Below are positions 9,407-17,486 of a DNA stretch of 64,000 nucleotides, piece after piece. Location: the NCBI RefSeq assembly GCF_021568855.1, contig NZ_JAKGUG010000009.1, forward strand, positions 37,326 through 101,325. Reading direction: 5' to 3'. Position numbers and translations under genes: made by a program. The notes under the pieces were generated by a model. It was given only the letters and a program-made list of their open reading frames with translations. It did no database searches and was not told where the DNA came from. This DNA comes from Dethiosulfovibrio russensis. Its GTDB lineage: Bacteria; Synergistota; Synergistia; Synergistales; Dethiosulfovibrionaceae. Position 1 is the first letter of the stretch; each line of letters starts with the position of its first letter.

Positions 9407-10432
9407 CTAGAGTTTCTCCTTTTTCAAGGCCGCCTCCACTTTTTCTATCCTGGAATCGTTGGCGATGGGGAACCAGCTTTTCCACTGATCGGGGTAGTTT
9501 TTCAAGAACCAGATAGCTCCTTTTTCGATGGAGGTGTCGTTTTCCTCCACGTAGGCCAAAGCAGCGTTGGTCTGACCGAGCGTAGATTCGTAGTTGGCAA
9601 GTATCGTTACGGCATGAGGAGACTTTTCGACCAACGCCGTGCTGACCCCTATGTGAACCTTAGAGGGGGGGAAGGCACAGCCGTAGGTCTTCTCGTCCCA
9701 TTCTGAATGCTCGTAGGCTGGTTCCTCCAACATGGTCATATCCAACATTCCCATGAGAGGAGTGGGCTCCCAGTAGTAGGCGAAAATCGGCTCGCCCTTT
9801 TCGTAGGCAGAGAATACTGCGGTCGCCAAAGCTGCAGAGGAACCGGCACTGAAGTTCTCGTAGTACTCATCAAGTCCATAGGACCCCAGCTTGACCGTGT
9901 TCACCGTATAGGTAACCCAGCCGGTCGGACCGTTGTAGAAACGCCCCTTGCCCTTGTCTCCTCCTGCCTTAGGTGCAAAAAGGTCCTTGTACTTTTTCAG
10001 GTCCTCGACGGTCTTGAGATCAGGAGCCATCGGTTCTATCCCTCTCTCGGGATCTCCTTCGACGACATAGGTAGGCACGTACCATCCCTGGACGGCGTCC
10101 GGATAGGTTGTCCCGAGGTCGAGAACCTTGCCTTGCTTCAACAGCTTTTCCCAGGATTCCTTTATGTTGTCGGACCAGATCTCGGTGGTAGCGTCGATAT
10201 CGCCTCTGGACATACCCATCAGGATAGGCATGGTCTCGGCGAACTCGTACTCGACCTTCACGCCCAGAGCGTGTTCCAGGACGAAACCGGCGATCCTGTT
10301 ATGAAGCTGAACGCTATCCCAGCTGAAATCACCCATCTTGATGGTGGGAACCTTTGCCGCCATGGCGGGAAGGGACATAAAACACATAAGGGCCACTAGA
10401 AAACCTATCACGTAACGATTACGATATGGCAT
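9407..10432 (-). CDS. Glycine betaine/proline-type ABC transporter substrate-binding protein (OpuAC family)
   Basis: 341 residues with a signal peptide (RNRYVIGFLVALMCFMSLPAMAA, cleavage near residue 24). The mature part resembles OpuAC/ProX binding proteins: AAKVPTIKMGDFSWDSVQLHNRIAGFVLE at the front and ADGxEIW-like TTEIWSDNIKESW, with YWEPTPLM typical of the aromatic ligand pocket. It would bind betaine or a related quaternary amine in the periplasm. No permease or ATPase gene is next to it; it is transcribed alone from a near-consensus promoter (10543-10571) and ends at its own terminator. The leader carries a perfect 16-bp palindrome at 10455-10470. Ligand is inferred from family only. 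Confidence 0.86.
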   Translation of the reverse strand: MPYRNRYVIGFLVALMCFMSLPAMAAKVPTIKMGDFSWDSVQLHNRIAGFVLEHALGVKVEYEFAETMPILMGMSRGDIDATTEIWSDNIKESWEKLLKQGKVLDLGTTYPDAVQGWYVPTYVVEGDPERGIEPMAPDLKTVEDLKKYKDLFAPKAGGDKGKGRFYNGPTGWVTYTVNTVKLGSYGLDEYYENFSAGSSAALATAVFSAYEKGEPIFAYYWEPTPLMGMLDMTMLEEPAYEHSEWDEKTYGCAFPPSKVHIGVSTALVEKSPHAVTILANYESTLGQTNAALAYVEENDTSIEKGAIWFLKNYPDQWKSWFPIANDSRIEKVEAALKKEKL

Positions 10433-10454
10433 TGCATACCTCCTTTGAGTCTAT

Positions 10455-10470
10455 GGTCGCCTAGGCGACC
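10455..10470. promoter_or_regulatory. Perfect palindrome in the leader of the betaine-binding protein gene
   Basis: GGTCGCCTAGGCGACC, a perfect 16-bp palindrome about 25 bp upstream of the start codon and about 70 bp downstream of the predicted transcription start. It may be an operator or an RNA hairpin near the ribosome site. Confidence 0.4.
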
Positions 10471-10542
10471 TTCGTGAATACCGGTTGAAAAACATTAAGG
10501 GGAAAGGGAATTGATTATCGAGATGATAAGTAAACTCTGTTT

Positions 10543-10571
10543 ATTGTACCATCGATACTATGAGAGGTCAA
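10543..10571 (-). promoter_or_regulatory. Sigma70-type promoter of the betaine-binding protein gene
   Basis: On the minus strand TTGACC, 17-bp spacer, TACAAT. The -35 directly abuts the terminator of the upstream DUF1015 gene. It gives a leader of about 100 nt. Confidence 0.65.
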
Positions 10572-10609
10572 AAAGAGGCGCCCCGTCAGGACAACGGGGC
10601 GCCTCTTTT
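10571..10609. terminator. Rho-independent terminator after the DUF1015 gene
   Basis: Perfect 16-bp arms AAAAGAGGCGCCCCGT/ACGGGGCGCCTCTTTT with a 7-nt loop. On the minus strand it ends in TTTTT, 3 bp after the DUF1015 stop codon. Confidence 0.92.
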
Positions 10610-10612
10610 GAA

Positions 10613-11887
10613 TTAATCCAGGGTAAGCCTTCTGGTCTCCAGGTAATACCGCTTTTCCGAAGCTTCCCCTATGGAGAATGTCTTTCTGGGATAGGGTCCT
10701 ACATTGCGGATCCTGTCGAAGAAGCTCTCCTTATCCACGTCGGGCAGCAGAATCCCGATATTCCCATCCGCCCTGGAAAGCTGAGATACTACGTCTTCAC
10801 CGTGAATGTAGTCTACGGCAACGTCATCACGGCCTTCAAGATAGTCGTCCAAAAATGCCTGGATGTGCTCCACCGTCAACTCCGGGCCACTTTTGACGAA
10901 GGAAAGGCTTCCCTCGGTCGTCCCGTAGGAGAGCCCTATCCGGTGCTCGTCTCCGTCTCTTCCTGTAACAGGAGCGCCAGCCTTGAAGCTTCCGCCCAAG
11001 GCTTTAGCCATCTCCTCCACAAAGCGCTCCGGCTCAAGGCCAAAGAGGACTCTGTGGATCGGGTGGAACGGCAGCCCTTCGTCGTGGACGTTCTCCACCT
11101 CCACGAGAGCCCAACGGGACGGATGATCCATAGGGGCTCCAGCGGCCTTGTTTTCCTCCCAGATGCCTTTTGCAGCAGCCAAAGAGTGGTTCCCGTCTCC
11201 AACTGCGAAAAGCAATCCCTTGGATACGAGTCCTTCCAGCGCCTCGGCTATTGAGTTCTCCATCTCGCCGGGTACCCTCCAGCCGGAGATGTGGCCGCCG
11301 TTTTGGATCAACTCGAAATCGTAAACCTTCTCCATATCGTCCCGACGGCTATGCAAGGTTTCTATCAATGTCCCCTTTGGGTCGTCCACCAGGAGAAGGA
11401 TGTGAGGCATGTCCATGACAGCACCTCTCCTGATGTCCATCCTGGGAGGGATCCTCTCCAAAACGGTACCCTCGGTGGGACGGATCATGGCCTCCGCTCC
11501 TTTATCGAAACTGTAGTTCTCCAGGTCAACCGCCAGGATCAGCCCCTTTCGGGACGAGACATAGGAGGTGGATCGATCGACCAGGATAAAGTTCTCCCCC
11601 GCTTCGGCCAGAACGCCTCTGTCCAGATAACCCTTCATAGTATCGTTTATGGCGGAGATTCGATCCTCGATCCGTCCCTTCTCGAGATAGGCTTCCGGCA
11701 GAATCATCCGGAGGGCCGAGGGTGAGTCTCCTACGAGTTCCTCCGTCTTGCTCCAATAGTCCGGCTCGGAGGTGAACTGGTCGCAGGCCACCACGGACCA
11801 GGTCTTGAGGGATACGCCGTCGCCGGGAAGATATACCTTCGGCACGGCGACACCCAGGGCAGACAGTCTATCTCTGGCATCGGCCAT
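10613..11887 (-). CDS. DUF1015 family protein
   Basis: 424 residues, typical DUF1015 size. It contains conserved family blocks VVACDQFTSEPDYW near residue 33 and AVGDGNHSLAAAKGIWEE in the middle, where GDGNHS is the family hallmark. The fold is related to ParB/sulfiredoxin-type nucleotide-binding proteins and some relatives act as kinases; a serine kinase role has been discussed for neighbours of serA/serC but cannot be proved here. It follows serC by 6 bp, in the order serA-serC-DUF1015 that recurs in anaerobes, suggesting a link to serine or phosphoserine metabolism (inference). Confidence 0.85.
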   Translation of the reverse strand: MADARDRLSALGVAVPKVYLPGDGVSLKTWSVVACDQFTSEPDYWSKTEELVGDSPSALRMILPEAYLEKGRIEDRISAINDTMKGYLDRGVLAEAGENFILVDRSTSYVSSRKGLILAVDLENYSFDKGAEAMIRPTEGTVLERIPPRMDIRRGAVMDMPHILLLVDDPKGTLIETLHSRRDDMEKVYDFELIQNGGHISGWRVPGEMENSIAEALEGLVSKGLLFAVGDGNHSLAAAKGIWEENKAAGAPMDHPSRWALVEVENVHDEGLPFHPIHRVLFGLEPERFVEEMAKALGGSFKAGAPVTGRDGDEHRIGLSYGTTEGSLSFVKSGPELTVEHIQAFLDDYLEGRDDVAVDYIHGEDVVSQLSRADGNIGILLPDVDKESFFDRIRNVGPYPRKTFSIGEASEKRYYLETRRLTLD

Positions 11888-11893
11888 AGGAGC

Positions 11894-12979
11894 TTACCTC
11901 TTCTCCTTCATGAAGGCCTTCATGAACTCGGCCAGTTCCCCGGCGCCCTCGACGGTCATGGAGTTATAAAGCGAGGCCCTGCAGCCTCCGACGCTTCTGT
12001 GTCCCTTGAGCCCCATCATGCCCTTCGACGTGGCCTCGGCGACGAAAGCCTTCTCCAGGTCCTCCGAGGGAAGACGGAACACTACGTTCATCTCGGAACG
12101 GTATCTCTCGTCCACAGGGCAACGGTAAAAGCCGTCGCTGCCGTCTATTACGTCGTAGACGAGGGAAGCCTTGTCACGATTGTGTTTGGCCATGGCCTCT
12201 ATGCCGCCCATTCGTTTCATTCTCTCCAAGACCAGCTTCATAGCCCAGATGGGAAAGACCGGCGGGGTGTTGTAAAGGGAGTCCTTGTTGGCGTGGGTCC
12301 TGTAATCCAAGTAGGCTGGAAGCCCGTCGGCGCAACGCTCCAATATGTCATCCCGTACAATCACGATAGTGACCCCGGCGGGGCCGAGGTTCTTCTGGGC
12401 TCCGGCGTATATCAGACCGAACTTCTCCACCGGAACGGGATGGCTCATTATATCGCTGGACATATCGCAAAACAGGGGAACGTCTCCCGTATCGGGCCAA
12501 TCCTTCCACTGGACCCCTCCTATCGTCTCGTTGGAGGTGATGTAGACATAGGACGATCCGTCCGACGGCTTGATATCTCCGGCATCGGGCAAAGAGACAT
12601 ATCCCTCGGATTTGCCGTCAAAGAGGACGTTTACCGAACCGATCTTCTTGGCGTCGTCGTAGGCCTTTTTCGACCATGAACCGGATACGACGAAATCGCA
12701 ATGGCCATCTTTAGGAAGGAAGTTCATCGGTATCATCCCGAACTGAAGTGTAGCCCCGCCTCCCAGAAGAAGAACCTTGTAGTTCTCCGGAACTTCGAAA
12801 AGCTCCCTTATAAGCGAGATGGCTCCCATGTGGACCTCGTCGTAGGTGGTGCTTCTGTGGCTGGTCTCTATGAGAGAGAGGCCCGAGTCGCCGTACTCCA
12901 CCATGTTCTTCTGTATCTCCTCGAACACCTCCAGAGGAAGTACCGACGGTCCGGCGTAGAAGTTCAGTTTTCTGGTCAT
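11894..12979 (-). CDS. serC: Phosphoserine aminotransferase
   Basis: 361 residues, full-length class V aminotransferase of the SerC type. It begins KLNFYAGPSVLPLEV; family members begin with a NF-GPA/S-LP block. The PLP lysine is in YAGAQKNLGPAGVT near residue 195, and HRSVGGCRASLYN near the C-terminus is the SerC signature. It converts 3-phosphohydroxypyruvate plus glutamate to O-phosphoserine. It starts 1 bp downstream of the serA stop, so the two are one operon with the DUF1015 gene. Confidence 0.95.
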   Translation of the reverse strand: MTRKLNFYAGPSVLPLEVFEEIQKNMVEYGDSGLSLIETSHRSTTYDEVHMGAISLIRELFEVPENYKVLLLGGGATLQFGMIPMNFLPKDGHCDFVVSGSWSKKAYDDAKKIGSVNVLFDGKSEGYVSLPDAGDIKPSDGSSYVYITSNETIGGVQWKDWPDTGDVPLFCDMSSDIMSHPVPVEKFGLIYAGAQKNLGPAGVTIVIVRDDILERCADGLPAYLDYRTHANKDSLYNTPPVFPIWAMKLVLERMKRMGGIEAMAKHNRDKASLVYDVIDGSDGFYRCPVDERYRSEMNVVFRLPSEDLEKAFVAEATSKGMMGLKGHRSVGGCRASLYNSMTVEGAGELAEFMKAFMKEKR

Positions 12980-12980
12980 A

Positions 12981-13880
12981 TTACAGGACTCCTTTCTCCA
13001 GGTTCTCCTGGATTATGCTCTCAACCTCATCGCCGATGCGAAGGAGGTTTTCCGAGGTGCTGGCTCCTATGTGGGGGGCCATGAGAACCCTGGGCGCCTT
13101 CAATAAGGGATAGTCCTCGGCGGGAGGATCGCTGGGCCACACGTCGGTGCAGTAGGCTCCCAGCTTGCCGCTCTCAAGGGCGGCAGCGACGGCGGCAGCG
13201 TCCACGCACAGGCCCCGTCCGGTGTTCACCAAAATCGCACCGTCCTTCATGGCTTCGATGACATCCGAGTTTATCAAACCTCTGGTATCGTCGGTCAAAG
13301 GCAGATGGAGGGATATGTAGTCCCCTTTCGAAACCGCCTCCTTGACATCCGAGACAAGAGTTACTCCCAGATCGGACGCTCTCTCAAAATTCACGAACGG
13401 ATCGTAGGCGGAGACCTTCATTCCGAAGGCCAAGGCTCTCTTGCCTACCTCAGCAGCTATGTTTCCCAGACCGAAAAGGGTGAGTTTTTTGCCGTAAAGC
13501 TCGGTCCTCTTCAGCTTCTTCTTCTCCCATGCACCGGAAACCATGGAGTTATGGGCCTCGACGAGACGGTTGGGAACCGCCAGCATCATGGCGAAGGCCA
13601 GTTCCGCCACAGCGACGGACGATGCCTTGGGAGTGTTTCTCACCGAGATGCCTTTGGAGGCGGCGAACTCCTTGTCTATGTTGTCGGTGCCGACCCCACC
13701 CCTTATTATCAGCTTTAGGTTGGAGGCCTTCTCGATATAGTCCCTGGTACATTTGGTCTTGCTCCTAACCAAGACGACATCTGCCTCGGGAAGCCTGCCT
13801 GTATCGTCGGTGACCTCGCCAAAACGAGACAGACGATCGGGAAGGGATGGATCGAACGCGTCGGAAATAAGTATCAACAT
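12981..13880 (-). CDS. serA: D-3-phosphoglycerate dehydrogenase, short form
   Basis: 299 residues if started at the ATG at 13880, which has GAGGAG 8 bp upstream; an in-frame GTG at 13889 touches that Shine-Dalgarno and is less likely. D-2-hydroxyacid dehydrogenase family: NAD-binding loop FGLGNIAAEVG, catalytic Arg in NTGRG, His in APHIGAST. It lacks the C-terminal ACT domain of the long SerA, so feedback inhibition by serine through that domain is not expected. First gene of serA-serC-DUF1015. The SerA role rests on the operon; the sequence alone would also fit another 2-hydroxyacid dehydrogenase. Confidence 0.88.
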   Translation of the reverse strand: MLILISDAFDPSLPDRLSRFGEVTDDTGRLPEADVVLVRSKTKCTRDYIEKASNLKLIIRGGVGTDNIDKEFAASKGISVRNTPKASSVAVAELAFAMMLAVPNRLVEAHNSMVSGAWEKKKLKRTELYGKKLTLFGLGNIAAEVGKRALAFGMKVSAYDPFVNFERASDLGVTLVSDVKEAVSKGDYISLHLPLTDDTRGLINSDVIEAMKDGAILVNTGRGLCVDAAAVAAALESGKLGAYCTDVWPSDPPAEDYPLLKAPRVLMAPHIGASTSENLLRIGDEVESIIQENLEKGVL

Positions 13881-13942
13881 AGCTATCACTCCTCGTGCCA
13901 GGATAAAAAGAAAGATTTGGTAATTCTACAAAAGAAAGGAGC

Positions 13943-13978
13943 CTTTTTGCAAGTGGAAATTTCCACATCGCAAAAAAG
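13943..13978. other. Hairpin between the GGDEF/EAL gene and serA
   Basis: Nested inverted repeat: CTTTTTGC/GCAAAAAAG flanking the perfect palindrome GTGGAAATTTCCAC. It lies 53 bp after the stop of the upstream gene and about 60 bp before serA. No U-tract follows directly, so it may be a weak terminator of the signalling operon or a leader structure of serA. Confidence 0.45.
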
Positions 13979-14030
13979 ACTCCTGTCGAATTTATCGTCT
14001 ATTGCCCTACTTTATCGATTTGAGAGGCCC

Positions 14031-15788
14031 TTACGATCTAATAGGCCCGCCCGAAAGCAGGATATCGAATCGATCATGGGGAATCGGAGGGCTGAAAAGA
14101 TATCCCTGTAAAACATCGCATCCGATAGCCCCGAGGATCCTCATCTGCTCTGCCGTCTCGACCCCCTCGGCTACCACCTCCTTGCCCAGAGAGTGGGCCA
14201 GGGTAACCACAGCCTCGGCTATAGCCAGATCTCCCTTGTCATCGGGGATACCGGAGACGAAAGACCTGTCGATCTTCAGACGGCGGACGGGAAAACTCTT
14301 CAGGTAGGCCATAGAGGAATAGCCTGTACCGAAGTCGTCTATGGATATGCCGATCCCCCTTCTGACCAGATTATTCATGACCTCCACCGCCCGATCCTCT
14401 GACTTGACGAACACGTTTTCTGTAAGCTCCATATCCAACGAGCCACAGGGGAAACCGGTCTCCTGAAGGATCTGCTCCACCTTGCTGACAAGTGCGGGGT
14501 CACTGAATTGGCGAGCAGACAGGTTGACCGACAGGCGCAGTTTTGGAAATAGCTCCAGCCAATTCAAGGACTGAGAACAGGCTCTTCGTAAAACCCACTC
14601 TCCAAGGGGAATGATTATCCCCAGCTGCTCCGCCACAGGGATAAACTCGTCTGGCATGACGAACCTTCCAAGTCGACTGGATCGCCAACGAAGAAGGGCC
14701 TCCATTCCGTTGATATCCCCTGTCCTGGCGTTCACGGTAGGCTGATAATAGACCTCGAACTCGTCCAGATCGATGGCCTCTCTGATGTGAGCCCCTACAT
14801 GGAAATAGCTCTGAGCCTCCTGGGATAGAGACTGGGAGAAAAGACGGAACGACCCCTTGCCGGAGATCTTGGCGGCCTGAAGGGCGACGCCTGCGTTGGT
14901 GAGGAGATCGTCATCATCGTCTCCGTCGTCCGGGAATATCACGACCCCGCAGCTCATGGAGAGATCGACCCTCTGCCCTCCCATAGAAATCGGCTCGGAG
15001 AGAATCTTACCCAGATCCTCCGCCGTCTTGAAAACCGCCGAACGATCCACTATACCGGGAAAGATCAAGGCAAACTCATCGCTCCCTATTCTGGCGACGG
15101 TTCCTCCATCGTTTTCGAAGGCCTTCAGTCTGTTCCCAACGGCAACGAGGACCTCGTTTCCGGCGGAGTGCCCCAAGGAACCGTTTATATAGCTGAAATC
15201 GTCGAGATCGCACAGAAATAGCCCCAGCATGGTACCGTTATGACGGGTCATCGACACGGCCATATCGAGCCTATCCAGAAAAAGCACCCTGTTGGGCAGG
15301 CCGGTCAGACCGTCCATCTGTCTTTCAAGACGAAGGGAATCGGAGATGCTGCGCAATTCGTCGTTTTGCGAGTTGACCAGTTTCTCCAGCCTCAGGCGAT
15401 ACTCGCGATTCTCCCTTTTCAGAGAGGCCTTGGCCAAGGCCTGATCCACAGCGTGACGGAGCATCTCCACGTCCGTTACAGGCTTCATCAGATAGTCCCA
15501 TGTTCCCAGTCGGATAGCCTTCACCACGTCGGCCACGTCTCCGTCACCTGAGACCATTATCACCGGGAGATCGGGAAAACGGGGAACCACTCGCCCCAAG
15601 ACTTCCAGTCCGGAGATCCCCGGCATCATTATGTCGAGCAAGATGAGATCGGGAACATCGGTCTCCAAGGCTTCTAGGGCATCCTCTCCGGAGGAGTGTT
15701 TCACCACTACGTGGCCGAAATCCTCTAGGCACAGAGCCAGACTCTCCCTCACGGAGACATTATCGTCCACTACCATGATCGACGCCAT
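14031..15788 (-). CDS. Response regulator with GGDEF and EAL domains
   Basis: 585 residues: receiver (1-120, phosphoacceptor Asp in LILLDIMMPG), a short helical linker, GGDEF (about 155-320) and EAL (about 330-580). The cyclase signature reads RIGSDEF, a GSDEF variant, and no RxxD inhibitory site is visible just before it. The EAL domain keeps MEALLRW, NLSARQF, ELTEN, IDDFGTGYSSM, KIDRSFV and EGVE, so phosphodiesterase activity is likely; the GGDEF half may be weak or regulatory. Expected role: phosphorelay-controlled turnover of cyclic di-GMP. Its start overlaps the preceding receiver gene by 29 bp. Last gene of the ADH-kinase-receiver operon. Confidence 0.93.
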   Translation of the reverse strand: MASIMVVDDNVSVRESLALCLEDFGHVVVKHSSGEDALEALETDVPDLILLDIMMPGISGLEVLGRVVPRFPDLPVIMVSGDGDVADVVKAIRLGTWDYLMKPVTDVEMLRHAVDQALAKASLKRENREYRLRLEKLVNSQNDELRSISDSLRLERQMDGLTGLPNRVLFLDRLDMAVSMTRHNGTMLGLFLCDLDDFSYINGSLGHSAGNEVLVAVGNRLKAFENDGGTVARIGSDEFALIFPGIVDRSAVFKTAEDLGKILSEPISMGGQRVDLSMSCGVVIFPDDGDDDDDLLTNAGVALQAAKISGKGSFRLFSQSLSQEAQSYFHVGAHIREAIDLDEFEVYYQPTVNARTGDINGMEALLRWRSSRLGRFVMPDEFIPVAEQLGIIIPLGEWVLRRACSQSLNWLELFPKLRLSVNLSARQFSDPALVSKVEQILQETGFPCGSLDMELTENVFVKSEDRAVEVMNNLVRRGIGISIDDFGTGYSSMAYLKSFPVRRLKIDRSFVSGIPDDKGDLAIAEAVVTLAHSLGKEVVAEGVETAEQMRILGAIGCDVLQGYLFSPPIPHDRFDILLSGGPIRS

Positions 15789-16158
15789 GATTTGACACCT
15801 CCTGGGAAAGAGCCTCTATCTCGTCCAACAGTACGGTCAGATCTACTAGAGGTTTCCTGAACACAGGGACATCCTCCAGCTCAACGTATCGGGAGCCAGG
15901 GTCGAAATCGGGAGAACCGGTGTAAATCACGCAGGGAAGATCCGGGTAAAGCTCCCTCATGTGAAGAATCAGCAGATCCCCCGACATGGCTGGAAGCCGA
16001 AGGTCGACTACGGCCACGTCCACCCGGTTAGATCTAATCCATTCGTACGCACCTTCCCCGGAGTTGAAGGAGAAAACATCATAACCGCAATCCTCCAAGA
16101 AAGCCACTAAAGTAGCGCAAACGCTCAGATCGTCGTCCACCACCATAACACGAGTCAA
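15760..16158 (-). CDS. Single-domain response regulator
   Basis: 132 residues, a lone receiver: acidic pocket VVDDD near the start, phosphoacceptor Asp in VAVVDLRLPAMSGD (about residue 51), Thr in IYTGSPD, Lys in FRKPLVD. No output domain. It overlaps the histidine kinase upstream by 4 bp and the receiver-GGDEF-EAL gene downstream by 29 bp. A CheY-like shuttle or phosphate sink between the kinase and the GGDEF/EAL regulator is the obvious reading. Confidence 0.9.
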   Translation of the reverse strand: MTRVMVVDDDLSVCATLVAFLEDCGYDVFSFNSGEGAYEWIRSNRVDVAVVDLRLPAMSGDLLILHMRELYPDLPCVIYTGSPDFDPGSRYVELEDVPVFRKPLVDLTVLLDEIEALSQEVSNHGVDHGSGR

Positions 16159-17486
16159 ACCCGCTCATCCCCTCCTGCAGGAAGATCCACCATAAACCTG
16201 CACCCTCCACCGTCGGGCCTCTCCAGAGCCATCGCTCCATCGTGGTTTTCAACCACGATGAAGTACGACACCGATAGACCCAGGCCGGTTCCCTCTCCGA
16301 CTTTTTTGGTGGTGAAAAAGGGCTCGAATATCCTTCTGGCAACCTCGTCGGACACGCCCGGTCCGTTGTCCTGAACCACGAGCCTTACGTAGTCCCCTCT
16401 GTCGAGGACAGAGAGATAGAGTTCCGGCCTCTCCACATGAGCCTCCCACATAGCCTGAGAGGCGTTTTTCATCAGGTTCAGCAAAACCTGTTGAATCTGC
16501 CCCGGCTCGCATTTGACCTCGGGAAGATCGTCGTCGTAATCTTTAAAGATCTCGATCCCCCTGAAATCGAACTTTTTCTTCAGGTCATAGTCGTTTTTAG
16601 CCAATTCCAGGGTTCGATCCATCAGAGACGGAAGATCGCAGGGAAGATGGTCCTTCCCCTTTCTGGCGAAACTGAGCATCTCCTTGACTATTCCTGCGGC
16701 CCTTTCGCTGGATTCCTGTATGGCATCCAGCATACTCGGTATCTTCCTGGAGTCCAGATACCGCCGCAATCCCTCCATGTGGATGCCCGATTCGGCAGCG
16801 GCTTTTTCGTTCGCCGGCATGGAGGATAGCAACCTATTTCTTAGGACGGCAGCGCTCTGAAGTATCCCGGCCAGAGGGTTGTTTATCTCGTGTGCCATTC
16901 CGGCCGCCAGCCCCCCGACCGAGAGCATCTTCTCCGATTGTATCATCATCTCCTCCAGACGAACCTGCTCCGTGACGTCGTCGATTCGAATGACCGCCCC
17001 CTGTAGACCGTTGGCTATCAGGGGATAGACCGTTATATCCTCGAAGCGTCCTTCCCCCTCGGATGAGGACGGGACCTTCTTCATAAATCGGGGCTCCCTG
17101 TCCGACAGGGCCTGCCTTATCCTGTCCAGTTGAGCCTCCAACTCGGGAAAGACCGACACCAGAGATCGGCCTAAAGCGTTCGGTTCCTCCACGCCGGTCA
17201 ACACCTCCGCCCCTCTGTTCCATTGGGTTACGTTAAAGTCGGGGTCGACCGCCACCAAGACCGAGGGCATAGAGTCTATGACGTTCTCCAGATAAGATCG
17301 AAGTCGCCTCAGCTCGTCCTCCGCGAGACGACGCTCCTCTATCTCCCTCTCCAGCTCTCGGACCTTTCTCTGCAGCTCGGGATAATAGCTCTTTCTGCCG
17401 GACACGCCTCCCAAACCCACGATCTTCAACCGAAGGTCTGCGTCCTCCCGTCCGTTTCCTCCTCGACCATCAAAGCGCTCTGACAT
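16155..17486 (-). CDS. Cytoplasmic PAS sensor histidine kinase
   Basis: 443 residues without membrane segments. An N-terminal coiled coil (about 30-70, YYPELQRKVRELEREIEERR) is followed by a PAS domain (SYLENVIDSMPSVLVAVD... to about 190), a HisKA domain with H-box MAHEINNPLAGIL, and HATPase_c with N-box LMKNASQAMW, DNGPGV, FEPFFTTK and GTGLGLS. The H-box type is that of NtrB/AtoS-like kinases. It overlaps the 3' end of the alcohol dehydrogenase gene by 17 bp and the receiver gene by 4 bp. Soluble sensing of a metabolic or redox cue is inferred from the PAS domain and the dehydrogenase partner. Confidence 0.93.
   Translation of the reverse strand: MSERFDGRGGNGREDADLRLKIVGLGGVSGRKSYYPELQRKVRELEREIEERRLAEDELRRLRSYLENVIDSMPSVLVAVDPDFNVTQWNRGAEVLTGVEEPNALGRSLVSVFPELEAQLDRIRQALSDREPRFMKKVPSSSEGEGRFEDITVYPLIANGLQGAVIRIDDVTEQVRLEEMMIQSEKMLSVGGLAAGMAHEINNPLAGILQSAAVLRNRLLSSMPANEKAAAESGIHMEGLRRYLDSRKIPSMLDAIQESSERAAGIVKEMLSFARKGKDHLPCDLPSLMDRTLELAKNDYDLKKKFDFRGIEIFKDYDDDLPEVKCEPGQIQQVLLNLMKNASQAMWEAHVERPELYLSVLDRGDYVRLVVQDNGPGVSDEVARRIFEPFFTTKKVGEGTGLGLSVSYFIVVENHDGAMALERPDGGGCRFMVDLPAGGDERV

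Noticed and set aside
13881..14030. Possible T-box or riboswitch before serA
   Set aside because: Only a single A/T-rich hairpin is present; no T-box sequence or other riboswitch core is visible.
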